NCBI RefSeq assembly: GCF_000499845.2
Contig: NC_023749.2
Location: 16,832,786 to 16,896,785 of the forward strand
Length of the DNA: 64,000 nt
Direction: 5' to 3'
Source: Phaseolus vulgaris
Lineage: Eukaryota > Streptophyta > Magnoliopsida > Fabales > Fabaceae
This document shows, piece after piece, positions 51,864 through 62,016 of the stretch. A program made the translations under genes and the position numbers. Position 1 is the stretch's first letter. Every line of letters starts with the position of its first letter. The notes beneath the pieces are model-generated. The model was not told the DNA's origin. It ran no database searches and was given only the letters and a program-made list of their open reading frames with translations.

Positions 51864-52973
51864 TGTACCGTCCCGTCCCCGGGCGTTGACCAAAAGTCAA
51901 ATTCAACGTGTGGTAGGACCCCTCGTGGGACCCAAGGAAGAAAGTCAACAGATTGACTGCCTGAGGCATCGCCGGGTTAATGCGTCGCCAATAGGGAGCG
52001 TCGCCTTGCTAAGGTGTCGCCTAAGAAAGGCGTCGCCAGGTTAAAGCATCGCCAAGTAAAGGCGTCGTCGGGTTAAGGCGTCGCCAAGACAAAAGCACCA
52101 AGCTAAGACACCACAAGGAGGCTTTGGGCCTCGGTAGTTCAGAACGGTAACAAAGAGAAGAGAAAGGTGGCCTCAGGGCCATAAGTTCTAGTACCAGAAG
52201 GGGGTAACCTGACTCATGAAGTATCCACGCCACTGTTGGGAGACCCTAGGACAAATACGACCCATGAGAGGGCCACGACCAGGGGAGAACCACGTGCGTG
52301 GTACGAGAGAAAGATAGATACACCCCTAGGGCAAGTGACTCGGGATTAGAGCGCATGAGTTGGCGCCCAGAAAGTCCCCTCACACGCCAGATGCACTTCA
52401 AGGAAGGAGGACTCACACAATGGATTAACCCTAAGCTGGGTTACGACGCTGTGAGGCCCTCCGCATAGAGTAACGATCAAGTCAGAAGGACACGTGGCAA
52501 TTGGCACGTGCTCATTAAATGTTTCAGTGAAAGTTTGCCAAGGTACGGACTAATTCAGTTAAGATTCGAACGTTCCAAGGAATTTTTTTAGACGCTTTCA
52601 ATGCGCTTTAACGCGTTTTAAATGCGAAAGGTGTATAAAAGGAGACCTTGGGACGTTTGAAAAGGGGGGAAGTTTTAACCTAATTCTCGCAAGTCTTACA
52701 CAGAACACAACCCTAGTTGCTTTTGCTGCGCACCCACTGTGAGCACAAGACAATTAGGGCAACACAGTTTTGGTTATTCTTTCGACCACCTTGAGAGGGT
52801 GTGTCACCTTTGATGTTTCTCGCTAGCTGACTTGATCGTCGAAGTGCAAACGGCCACGAGGGCGCCCCTTTGTTCACTTCTTTTCAGGTATCACAGACGG
52901 AGCATAACGAATGTGCCTTAGCTCGCGAGGACGAGCCACTCGCAAAGACGACCCTGGTCAACCGGCGGGAACA
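51864..52973 (+). repeat. T8 3' LTR (1110 bp)
   Basis: Starts TGTACCGTCCCGTCCCCGGG and ends CAACCGGCGGGAACA. Degenerate 16-bp units lie at 51957-52100. TATAAAA at 52634-52640. It is the same LTR type as T5, T7 and T9. Confidence 0.9.
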
Positions 52974-53165
52974 TTGGCGATGACCTAACCTGGCGACGCC
53001 TCACCTTGGCGACGCCTAACCTGGAGACGCCTTCCCTTGGCGATGCCTTAATCTGGCGACGCCTTGTCCTGGCGACGCCCACACCTTGTGACGCCTACAC
53101 CTTGTGACGCCTACACCCTGGCGACGCCTCAAGCGGTCAATTCGTTGACTTTTTTCCTTGGGTCT
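52974..53165 (-). repeat. T7 LTR, U3 part with 16-bp units
   Basis: Minus-oriented piece with GGCGACGCC repeats and then GACCCAAGGAAAAAAGTCAAC on the minus strand, matching position about 75 onward of the T8 LTR. It is bounded by the T8 LTR end and the T9 LTR start. It probably belongs with 43230-43520. Confidence 0.65.
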
Positions 53166-54329
53166 TGTACCGTCCCTTCCCCGGGTATTGACCAAAGTCA
53201 AAGTCAACATATGGTGGGACCACTCGAGGGCCCCAAAGAAGGGAAGTCAACAGATTGACCACTGAAGGCGTCGCCAGGACAAGGCGTCGCCAAGATGAGG
53301 CGTCGCCCGGGCAAGGCGTCGCCAGGACAAGGCGTCGCCAAGACGAGGCGTCGCCCGGGAAAAGCGTCGCCAAGACGATTCGTCGCCCGGGCAAAGCATC
53401 ACCAAGAGAAGGCGTTGCTTGAGTAAGGCGTCGCCAGGAGAAAGCGTCTCCAGGTTAAGGTGTAGCCTAGAACAGTAACAAAGAGAAGAGAAAGGTGGCT
53501 TGAAAGCCATAGTTCTGGTATCAGTAGGGAATAACCTGACTCGTGAAGTACCCACGCCACCTCAGGGAGACCCCCGGGATAGATGCGACCCATAAGAGGG
53601 TCACGCCCATGGGTGAACCAGGTGCATGGTGCGAGAGGAAGGTAGATACACTCCCAGGGCGAGTGACTAGAGGTTGGGGCGCGTGAGTTGGCACCCAGAA
53701 AATCACCCTATACACTAGAGGAACTTCGAGGAAAGAAGACTCACACAATGGAACAACCCTAAGTTGGGTTACGGCGCTGAGAGGCCCCCTGCGAAGAATA
53801 ACGATCAAGTCAGAAGAACACGTGGCAATAAGCACGTGTTCATCAATATTTTGGTGAAAGTTTGCTAAGGTACGCGTTAATTTAGTTTACGTATCAAATG
53901 TTTCGAGGCACATTTTTATACGTTTTCAATGCGCTTTAACGCGCTTTAAATGTAGGAGGTGTATAAAAAGGGACCTCGGGACATTTGAAAAAGGATCCAA
54001 GTTTTGACCTAATTCTCGCAGTTTTACACACAGAGGAACCTAGTTGTCTTGTTGGCGCACCCACTGTACGCACGGGAAATTAGGGCAGAAAGCATTAGTT
54101 ACTCAGTTATTTGACCACCTTCAGAGCATCTATTCACGGTGTCGATACGGGGGTGCGTGACCTTTGATGTTTCTCGCTAGCTGACTTGATCGTCGGAGTG
54201 CAAACGGCCGCGAGGGTGCCCCTTTGTTCACTTTTTTTTCAGGTACTCACAGACGGAGCAGAACGAAGGAGCCCTAGCTCGTGAGGATAAGTCACGCATA
54301 AAGATGACCCAGGTCAACCGGCGGGAACA
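53166..54329 (+). repeat. T9 5' LTR (1164 bp)
   Basis: Starts TGTACCGTCCCTTCCCCGGG and ends CAACCGGCGGGAACA. A 16-bp unit array (GGCGTCGCCAGGACAA type) lies at 53265-53465. TATAAAAA at 53962-53969. Confidence 0.9.
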
Positions 54330-54331
54330 TT

Positions 54332-54349
54332 TAACGCCCACCGTGAGGC
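54332..54349 (+). other. T9 primer binding site, mutated
   Basis: TAACGCCCACCGTGAGGC: three G-to-A changes from the family consensus, two of them in the TGG that pairs with the tRNA CCA end. It would prime poorly. Confidence 0.8.
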
Positions 54350-54461
54350 CGATATAAAACATCTGTCCCACCACACAGTTTTTCAGTTCCAGTTGAAGAT
54401 TCCAACGCAGTCTCAGTCCTCAAATCACAGATAGTCAAGAAGGCTTCCAGAAACTACGAAC

Positions 54462-56477
54462 ATGAGACCCGCACGTGCTAGGAGTTAAGAGATGACCATG
54501 CAACAACTCATGGGCATGATGCAAGGGTTGAGAGAGGCAATGGAAGCATCAAAGGCGGAGCAAGAGCGCATGCAGGCGGATCTCACAGCATCTCAGGCGA
54601 GAAACGATGAGCTCCCTTGGCACCAACGAGGAGCTACGCCGTGGATGGCGCGACGTAGACGAGCCTGAGACCGCCACCCCACAGGCGATCCTAGAGACGG
54701 CAATTCCCAACACATTCACGGGGCCCAAAGTAACCTTCACAGGGATGGAGGGCCCTGAGGCGCACCTTATGCGTTCCACACGCAGATGATGCTGGTAGGC
54801 GGTTCTGATGTCGTAAGGTGCAAGATTTTCATGAGCACTTTGACGGGGATGGCCATGGATTGGCTCATCAGCCTCCCAGAGGGTCACATCACGTCTTTCA
54901 CACAGCTCTCGAGGCTATTCAGAGAGCAGTATCTAGCCAACAGGGCCCCACCCCCAGTTTCATACGACCTATTCGACGTGAAGAAGTATCAAGGTGAGAC
55001 CCTGAAAGAATACATAAACCGCTTCGGGGCGCAGGTGGTGAAGGTGGGTACCACAGACGAACCCATGATCGTGTACGCATTCAGGAAAGGGGTGTGTCCT
55101 GGGTCCTTCAGCAAGTCACTCAATCGCAGCCGCCCCAAGACTTTTGCTGAAGTAAGGCGTCGAGCGATAGAACACATTGCCTCTCAGGGTGAGGCACACG
55201 AGAAATGCACGACTGCTGCACCCACACGCCCAAGAGCGCAAATTCGCACACAACCTGCTAGGGTCCACGAAGCCTCTACAGAAAGAAAGAACCAAGATAG
55301 GAAGCGCACCTACGAGGCAAGGAGGACCCAGCCTAGGGGTCGAGCAGAAGGAAGGAGAGAGGGAAATAGACCTCTAAGGCACAATTTTGTGGTAGAACTT
55401 AAAGACCTCATCGTTGTGCCCAATATAGCTGACAGGTTGAGGCCACCGGTAAAGTCCGACAAAGTGCTGGGACCTCACATAGAATCATGGTGCGAATTTT
55501 ACGAAGCATTCGGGCACCGTATTAACAATTGCTTAGCACTGGGCTATCAGTTGGATGAGCTTGTGAAGAATGGTTTCCTAAAAGATTATCTCGCTGGGCC
55601 TACCACAACCACAGCCACGACGACAACAGAGGAAGGTCAAGCGCACGAAGTACCGACTCACGGAGAAGTACACACCATTTCTGGTGGTTTTTCCGGAGGA
55701 GGACCCACTGCCTCTCAGTGTAAGAAATACGTGAGGTCAGTAAGTTCGATTGCTGAGGAGTTTCTGGATGACCCGTGGGAGTCAGACCTCGTTTTTACAA
55801 GGGCTGACCTGCGGGATGTCGTCCCACACAATAACGACCCCGTTGTCATTTCAGTAGTCACAGCGGGAAGGAAAGTACACAGGGTTGTCGTCGACCATGG
55901 CAGTTCTGCAGACGTCATGTTTTGGTCCACCTTCAACAAGTTACAGTTATCCCTTGATATGCAGAGACCCTACACTGGATGCTTGTATGGGTTTGCAGAT
56001 AACCTAGTGGAGGTACCTGGTTACCTGGAACTGAGGACGACGTTCACTGATGGAGCGGCGTCGCGCACCGAGAATATCCGGTACTTGGTGGTTAACGCCA
56101 ACTCAGCCTACAACATCTTGTTAGGCAGACCTGCCTTGAACAGATTAAGGGCAGTGTCCTCCACACGCCACATGAAGATGAAATTACCAGATCTTAGTGG
56201 CAAAGTAATCGTAATCAAGTCGGATCAGGAAGAGGCCCGGAAATGCTATGAAAATAGCCTAAAGACCAAAAGAGGCATGGTCATGGTGATTGAACGACCA
56301 CCCGTTTCAAATTCGCGAGTGGAGTTAGAACCAGTACAAGAGGTGACGCCCGCGGAGTCCACGCCTGTCGAGGCCACGCTCATAGGTGCGACGCCTATAG
56401 AGGGTGTGCGCGTAGAAGAAAGTTATGGTGATGCCTCACCGATGGAAGAAGTATACCCAGAGGCCTCGCCCTCATAA
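54462..56477 (+). pseudogene. gag-pro: T9 Gag-protease, damaged N-terminus
   Basis: ATG at 54462, then TAA eight codons later where T8 has GAA. Frameshifts and small deletions lie near 54610, 54690 and 54770. From 54786 a 563-codon frame is intact: HTQMM-type core, DLFDVKKYQGETLKEYINRF, RPKTFAEVRRRAIEHI, the basic region, ELKDLIVVPNIADRLRPPVK, a CEFYEAFGHRINNC element, LRDVVPHNNDPVVIS and protease with VDHGSS (55891-55908, His in place of Gln). TAA at 56475 lies in the protease-RT linker. Confidence 0.87.
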
Positions 56478-57098
56478 CAAGCATCGGAGGAGGTGATGCC
56501 CGATGCATCCGACAGGGCGACGCCTATAGAAAAAGACCGCAGGAGCGAGTCTCGTGCAGAGAGTGTGCAGGGTGAGCGATCCCAACCAATAGACAACGTG
56601 ATGGAGAGGCAGATAGGAGGTAAGGTGTTCAAAGTAGGACGTTTCTTGAGCCAGAAAGAATAGGAAGAGGTAGCTGCGGTAATCTCACGCCACCTAGATG
56701 CATTCGCATGGACTGCGGCGGACATGCCAGGCATCGACCCAGATTTTTTGTGCCACCATCTTACCATGGACGCCAAGATTCGCCCTGTGCGACAGAGAAG
56801 GAGGAAGTTCAACGAGGAGCGATGCCTCGTCGTGAAGGAAGAGACGCAGAAGCTGCTAAGAGCTGGGCACATCAGAGAGATACAATACCCTGAGTGGCTG
56901 GCCAACGTGGTTCTAGTGAGGAAGGCGAATGGGAAATGGAGGATGTGCGTTGACTTCACAGATCTGAACAAGGCATGCCCCAAAGATTCGTACCCACTGC
57001 CCAACATCGACGCATTAGTGGATAGCGCCTCGGGCTGCAAGATGCTGAGTTTCTTGGACGCATTCTCAGGTTACAATCAGATCAAGATGCATCCCAGG
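56478..57098 (+). pseudogene. pol: T9 RT, first part
   Basis: Linker with TAG near 56660, then DMPGIDPDFLCHHL, a RRKFNEERCLVV block, the DFTDLNKACPKDSYPLP motif and FLDAFSGYNQIKMHPR, where T10 begins. The frame resumes in phase at 57994 after one CCAGG copy. Confidence 0.87.
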
Positions 57099-57993
57099 TG
57101 ATCCTGCCTGTTGACCAAGACGCTGGAGCCTTGCCTCGTCAAACCTAGATCGACTTCTGCGCCATGTTAGCCTCCGTCCTTCACCGCGATCCACCTCAAG
57201 AACCTGCAAAAGACAGAACGGCGCCGCTGCGGCCGATCACGCTCCGACGCCCAAGTCAGCGACTGAACCACCAAATACTAAGATAAAAGTCAAGAACTCT
57301 AAGGAACCGTGCAAAGTTCTCTCTCAGCGTACTCGAAACTCGCAAGCGTAAAGAAGCAATCTAAACGTGCGTACCTCAAAAGTTCGTTAGAATCTCTTAT
57401 ATACCTGCGCACTTTCTCTCTCCAGACAGTTACACTTCTGGACACGTGGCTCGCATCCAGCTGTACACGTGTCACCATCTGGAGCATCCTTGACTTGGGC
57501 GCCACTTCTTACTCTTCAGGTTTTTTGGCTAAGTTACTTATGCATGACACAACTCAGTGCATAGTTGCCTTGGAGCGTGATCTCTTCTGAATGGCGAGTT
57601 CGGGTGCCTTCGTACACACCTTCCCTGTGGTCTCGTCGGCCGCCTTCATGATCTACTCTACCTGCTTCACCGTGTATGTTCAGGTAAGCTGCCTCCTGAG
57701 CTCATCCTCTGGCTAGCTAGGAAATGACTATCTGACTTCATCTTCGGCGATGTCCTTGTTTCGGCGATCTCTAATCACTTGGTCGCCTGGGTTCACATCT
57801 GGCGACTTCATCTTCAACCCGGTGACCGCCGGTTTAGGTATGCTGGAGATCGGAGCACGCCAACTTAATAACCGACGACTACACGAGCCCCCTGACTTCC
57901 TTCCTTTCTGCCAGCCAGGTGTCCTGCTCAACACGCCTATATAATAGCTCGATGCCACATCATCACTTCCGACTACCAGGGCGGTACACCAGG
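57094..57993 (-). mobile_element. T10: solo LTR of the T1 type
   Basis: LTR 57099-57988 (890 bp), minus orientation, TGTACCGCCCTGGTAGTCGG...CAGGATCA, with CCAGG at 57094-57098 and 57989-57993. GTATATAAG box at 57396-57404. Confidence 0.95.
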
Positions 57994-58611
57994 GATGAGA
58001 GCAAAACGACGTTCATGACGGAGACGAATAGTTACTGTTACAAGGTGATGCCATTTGGGTTGAAAAATGCAGGCGCCACCTACCAGAGTTTGATGGACAA
58101 GGTCCTTGCACCCATGCTGGGAAGGAACGTGTAGGCCTACGTAGATGACATGGTGGTGACTTCACACGAGAGAGGGCAGCACGCAGCGGATCTGGAAGAG
58201 TTGTTTGCTACCATATCAAAGTATCACCTCAAATTAAACCCAAAAAAGTGTGTTTTTAGCGTGGAAGCAAGGAAGTTCTTGGGATTTATGCTCACTGAAA
58301 GGGGAATAGAGGCGAACCCTGATAAGTGTGCAGCTATTATAGCCATGAGGAGCCCAACTTCAGTTAAAGAAGTTCAGCAATGGACTGGAAGGACGGCAGC
58401 TTTGTGTAGGTTTGTGTCTGCTGGAGGGGAGAAAGGCCACCCTTATTTCCACAGCTTCACAGTGGTGGTGATGACAAACCTTCCCATCCAGAAAGTACTT
58501 CAAAAGCCAGATGTAGCAAGGAGGATGGTTCACTAGGCGGTAGAGCTGTCGAAGTTCGATATCCAGTATGAACCCAGGGGGTCCATCAAAGGGCAAGTCT
58601 ATGTTGACTTC
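57994..58611 (+). pseudogene. pol: T9 RT second part and degenerate RNase H
   Basis: RT palm with VMPFGLKNAGATYQ, TAG at 58132 (CAG in T3) directly before the YVDD codons, then thumb. Near 58450 an in-frame loss of 102 codons, compared with T3, removes the RT connection and the first half of RNase H. TAG at 58534 replaces TGG. Confidence 0.87.
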
Positions 58612-60497
58612 GTGGCAGAGCTCTCACCAGGAGGAGACCCTCGAGAAATGGAGTTAGGGTCACAGTGGATGCTCTCAGTGGATGGATCTTCCAATCAGCA
58701 AGGGAGTGGCGCCGGAATAATTTTTGAAGGGCCTAATGGAGTGTTGATCGAGCAAGCTTTACGCTTCGCCTTCAAAGCGAGCAACAACCAGGCGGAGTAT
58801 GAGGCATTGATTGATGGGATGCTGTTGGCTAAAGAAATGGGTGCTCAGAGCCTCCTGGCAAAGAGTGACTCACAATTGGTCACAGGGCAAGTGACGGGGG
58901 AGTATCAGGCAAAGGATCCACAGATGGCCGCATACTTGAGGTACGTCGAGATGTTGAATAGAGCCTTCGCTGCCTTTGAGTTGGTGCATGTCCCTAGGGA
59001 GCAGAATGCCAGAGCTGACCTGCTTGCCAAGCTGGCCAGCTCAGGCAAGGGGGGAAGGCAAAGGACTGTAATCCAAGAGACCCTCAAAACGCCGCGAAAG
59101 TTTGTTGCGGACAACAGGGTGGATGTTCTTCACGTTAGTGCAGCAAGGGGAAAGCCAAGGAACCATCACTCTTTGAGTCAAGATACGGCAAGGGCACCCT
59201 GCATTAGTACTTACGCGACCTTGCTAGAAGAAGAAAAGGGTGTACAGGTATGTGCTTTGGAGGAAGGCGACACATGGATGACCCTTTACAGGCTATACCT
59301 AGCGGACGGAATCCTCACAGCGGAACCAGAAGAAGGCAAGAAGATTAAGAGGAACGCCGCAAGGTACACCTTAGTAGATGGGATATTATTCAGACACGTG
59401 TTTACGCACCCTATCTTGACGTGCGTAAGTGGCGACGAGTGCACCGTGATAATGGCTGAACTCCACGAAGGTATTTGTGGGAGCCACATGGGAGGAAGAT
59501 CCTTGGCATCCAAGGTAATACTTGCAGGGTTTTTCTGGCCAACAGTAAGAGAGGACTGCGTACGATACGCCTAGCATTGCAAGCAGTGTCAGATGCACGC
59601 TGATTGGCACAAGGCGCCGCCAGAGGAACTGAGATCCATATACAGCCCATGGCCTTTCCATACTTGGGGAATTGATATCTTAGGCCCGTTCCCATTGGCG
59701 ATAAGGCAGATGAAGTACTTGATTGTTGCCATCGAATACTTCACCAAGTGGATAGAGGCAGAACCAGCACAGATCACTGCGCACAAGGTACAACACTTTG
59801 TTTGGAAGAACATTGTGTGTCGTTTTGGGGTGCCAAGGCGTCTCATTTCAGACAACGTCACCCAGTTCGCGAGCCAACAGTTGGGGAAGCTATGTACAGA
59901 AGTAGGAATCAAGCAGGTGTTTGCATCAGTCGAACACCCCCAGACAAATGGGTAGGTCGAGTCAGCAAACAGAGTTTTGCTGAGGGGTTTGAAACATAGA
60001 TTAGAGAAGGCTAAAGGGCGTGGGCAGAAGAAGTACCAAGGATCGTATGGGCTTACCACACCACACCTCAATCTTCCACCATGGAGACGCCGTTCAGCCT
60101 AGTGTATGGGTCGGATGCCATGATCCCAGTGGAGATCCACGAGAACTCTCCTCGTTTCCTAGGATTCGTGGCAGAAGAGTCCAACGAGGAAAGAAAGGTG
60201 AACCTATATCTGAAAGATGAAGCCAGAGAAGAGGCGAAAATCAAGGCCGAGGCTGTGAAAAGAATAGTGGAGCGTCAATACAGCTCTAAGGTGAAGCTGC
60301 GACAATTCCAGGTTGGTGACCTAGTCATGAGGAAGGCTCACCGTTACGAGTTAGAAAACAAATTGTCTCTCAAGTGGACTGGACCGTTCAGGGTAACCAA
60401 AGCCAAAGGGAATGGTTCGTATAAGTTAGAGACTCTAGAAGGGGGCCCCATCCCACGTAGTTGGAATGCGGCGAATTTAAAGTTTTATTTCAGTTGA
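58612..60497 (+). pseudogene. pol: T9 second RNase H and integrase
   Basis: Archaeal-type RNase H with VDGSSNQQGSGAG (near 58680) and NNQAEYEAL. Then the linker and the full HHCC integrase finger (HEGICGSHMGG, then CKQCQMHADWH after TAG 59572). The core has DILGPFP, SDNVTQF in place of SDNGTQF, and a TAG at 59953 next to the catalytic Glu motif. A one-base loss near 60018 shifts the frame. The C-terminal part from 60081 has KWTGPFRV and ends at TGA (60495-60497). Confidence 0.88.
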
Positions 60498-60633
60498 AAT
60501 TTTGTAAAGGGGACACTCTTTTTCCCTCCCAGGGGTTTTTTAACGAGGTCACCCAAATAAAGAAAAGTTTAAGATATTCCTGCCTTAGTTTTTCCCTTTC
60601 ACGTAAGATCAAAGATCAAAGAAACAAAGACAA

Positions 60634-60770
60634 AGATGGGGCGTCACCAAGATGAGGCGTCGCCAAGATAAGGCGTCGCCAAGATAAGACGTCGCCAAGG
60701 CAAGGCGCCGTCAAAGATGAAGCGCCGCCAAGATAAGGCGTCGCCGGAACAAGGCGTCGCCAGATAAAGA
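60634..60770. repeat. Degenerate 16-bp array in T9 3' region
   Basis: About eight GGCGTCGCCAAGATAA-like units, in the same place as in T8. Confidence 0.75.
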
Positions 60771-60816
60771 AGCGGAGGTCAGATGCAAAGCAAGATAAAA
60801 GGTATGTTGAGTGTAG

Positions 60817-61133
60817 GTTAAAATTCCGGGTGCCTAGTCCTTGAGCAGGGGTTAAGGGATTCCGTCGGGACGCCCCCTCCTCAAGTATGAATAGCTAGCC
60901 CGGGTACCAGATGTCAGTGTAGGTTAAAAATCCGGGTGCCTAGTCCTTGAGCAGGGGTTAAGGGGTTCCTTCGAGACGCCCCCTCCTCAAGTATGAATAG
61001 CTAGCCCCGGTACCAAATGTCAGTGTAAGTTAAAAATCTAGGCGTCTAGCCCTTGAGCAGGGGTTAGGGGATTCCTTCGGGACGCCCCCTCCTCAGGTAT
61101 GAATAGCTAGCCCCGGTGTCCGGTGTTTTAGAC
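60817..61133 (+). repeat. 106-bp tandem array, three units
   Basis: Starts at 60817, 60923 and 61029. The same unit family as T8 47815-48345, with two fewer units. Confidence 0.88.
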
Positions 61134-62016
61134 ACCCTGAGGACGATACGGCGCTGCTGTAGTAGGCCTCTCCTCAGGTGTGGACACCAAACGCAAAGAG
61201 ATAAGGGCTCAGGTGCCCTGGTATTTTAGACACTCCATGGATGATATGGTGTTGTCGTATGGGCATCTCCATGGGTGTGGGCACCAGAGCGCGACTCTTG
61301 TCCCAAGTGTCTAGATACGCTGAGGACACCCAGAGCAGGTCCCTCCTCGAGCATGGGCACCCAGTACAGTTGAGATAAGTCCTCCTCGCCCTCGAGCGAT
61401 GTCGAGGCCACAGGAGAACAAATAAGCCCTCCTCGCCCTTAAGCAATGTCGAGGCCAGAAAGGAAAGATGAGACCCCTTTCATCCTAAATGATGGTAAAG
61501 CCAGCGATACCTTTAGTAGTAAGCGCTTGGGGGCTTAAGAACAAGTAAGTGAAGAGCAAGGAGGAGGTGAATGATGGAAGCACGAGTTACCGAAGATAGG
61601 AGAAGTATGCGAAGTTAAATCCCCCTTTACCTTTTGGCAGAGGCGTCGCCTTCATGGGGAGGATTCCTCGCAGATACGAAGACCAAATAAGTTTCTTAAA
61701 TGGAGAGACCAAGGGAAAGGTACGCGTCACGACTTAGAAAGGGAGAGTAAAAGAGGAAGTCATGTGCTACCTAAAGGGTTAGAAGCAAAGTGGTGAATCA
61801 CGCATTGAAAGTAGGTACCAATTACGCCTTTGACATGATAAAAGAAACAGAGACAGATAAAGAGTAAGAGAAGCTAAAAGATACAAGAGAAGTTAAAGCA
61901 AACAAGGATGCAAAAGTCGAATAAGTATTTAAACAAGAGCTAATTGTCGGAGTTACAAATAAATTCAAATATATATATACCAAGTTACAGGGAAGGGGTT
62001 CAAACTACGCAGAGTT

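Larger units (their letters stand above)
43552..52973 (+). mobile_element. T8: Tat-lineage element with internal pol deletion
   Basis: Plus-strand element with a truncated 5' LTR, PBS, gag, protease, a fused integrase C-terminus, a repeat-rich region, the antisense gene, a polypurine tract and a complete 3' LTR. Solo LTR R4 sits in gag. It is bracketed by minus-oriented T7 LTR pieces, which suggests it inserted into T7. Confidence 0.85.
60498..62016 (+). other. T9 post-pol noncoding region
   Basis: Conserved block 60503-60565, degenerate 16-bp array 60634-60770, three 106-bp units (60817-61133), then sequence shared with T8. No coding signal. Confidence 0.7.
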
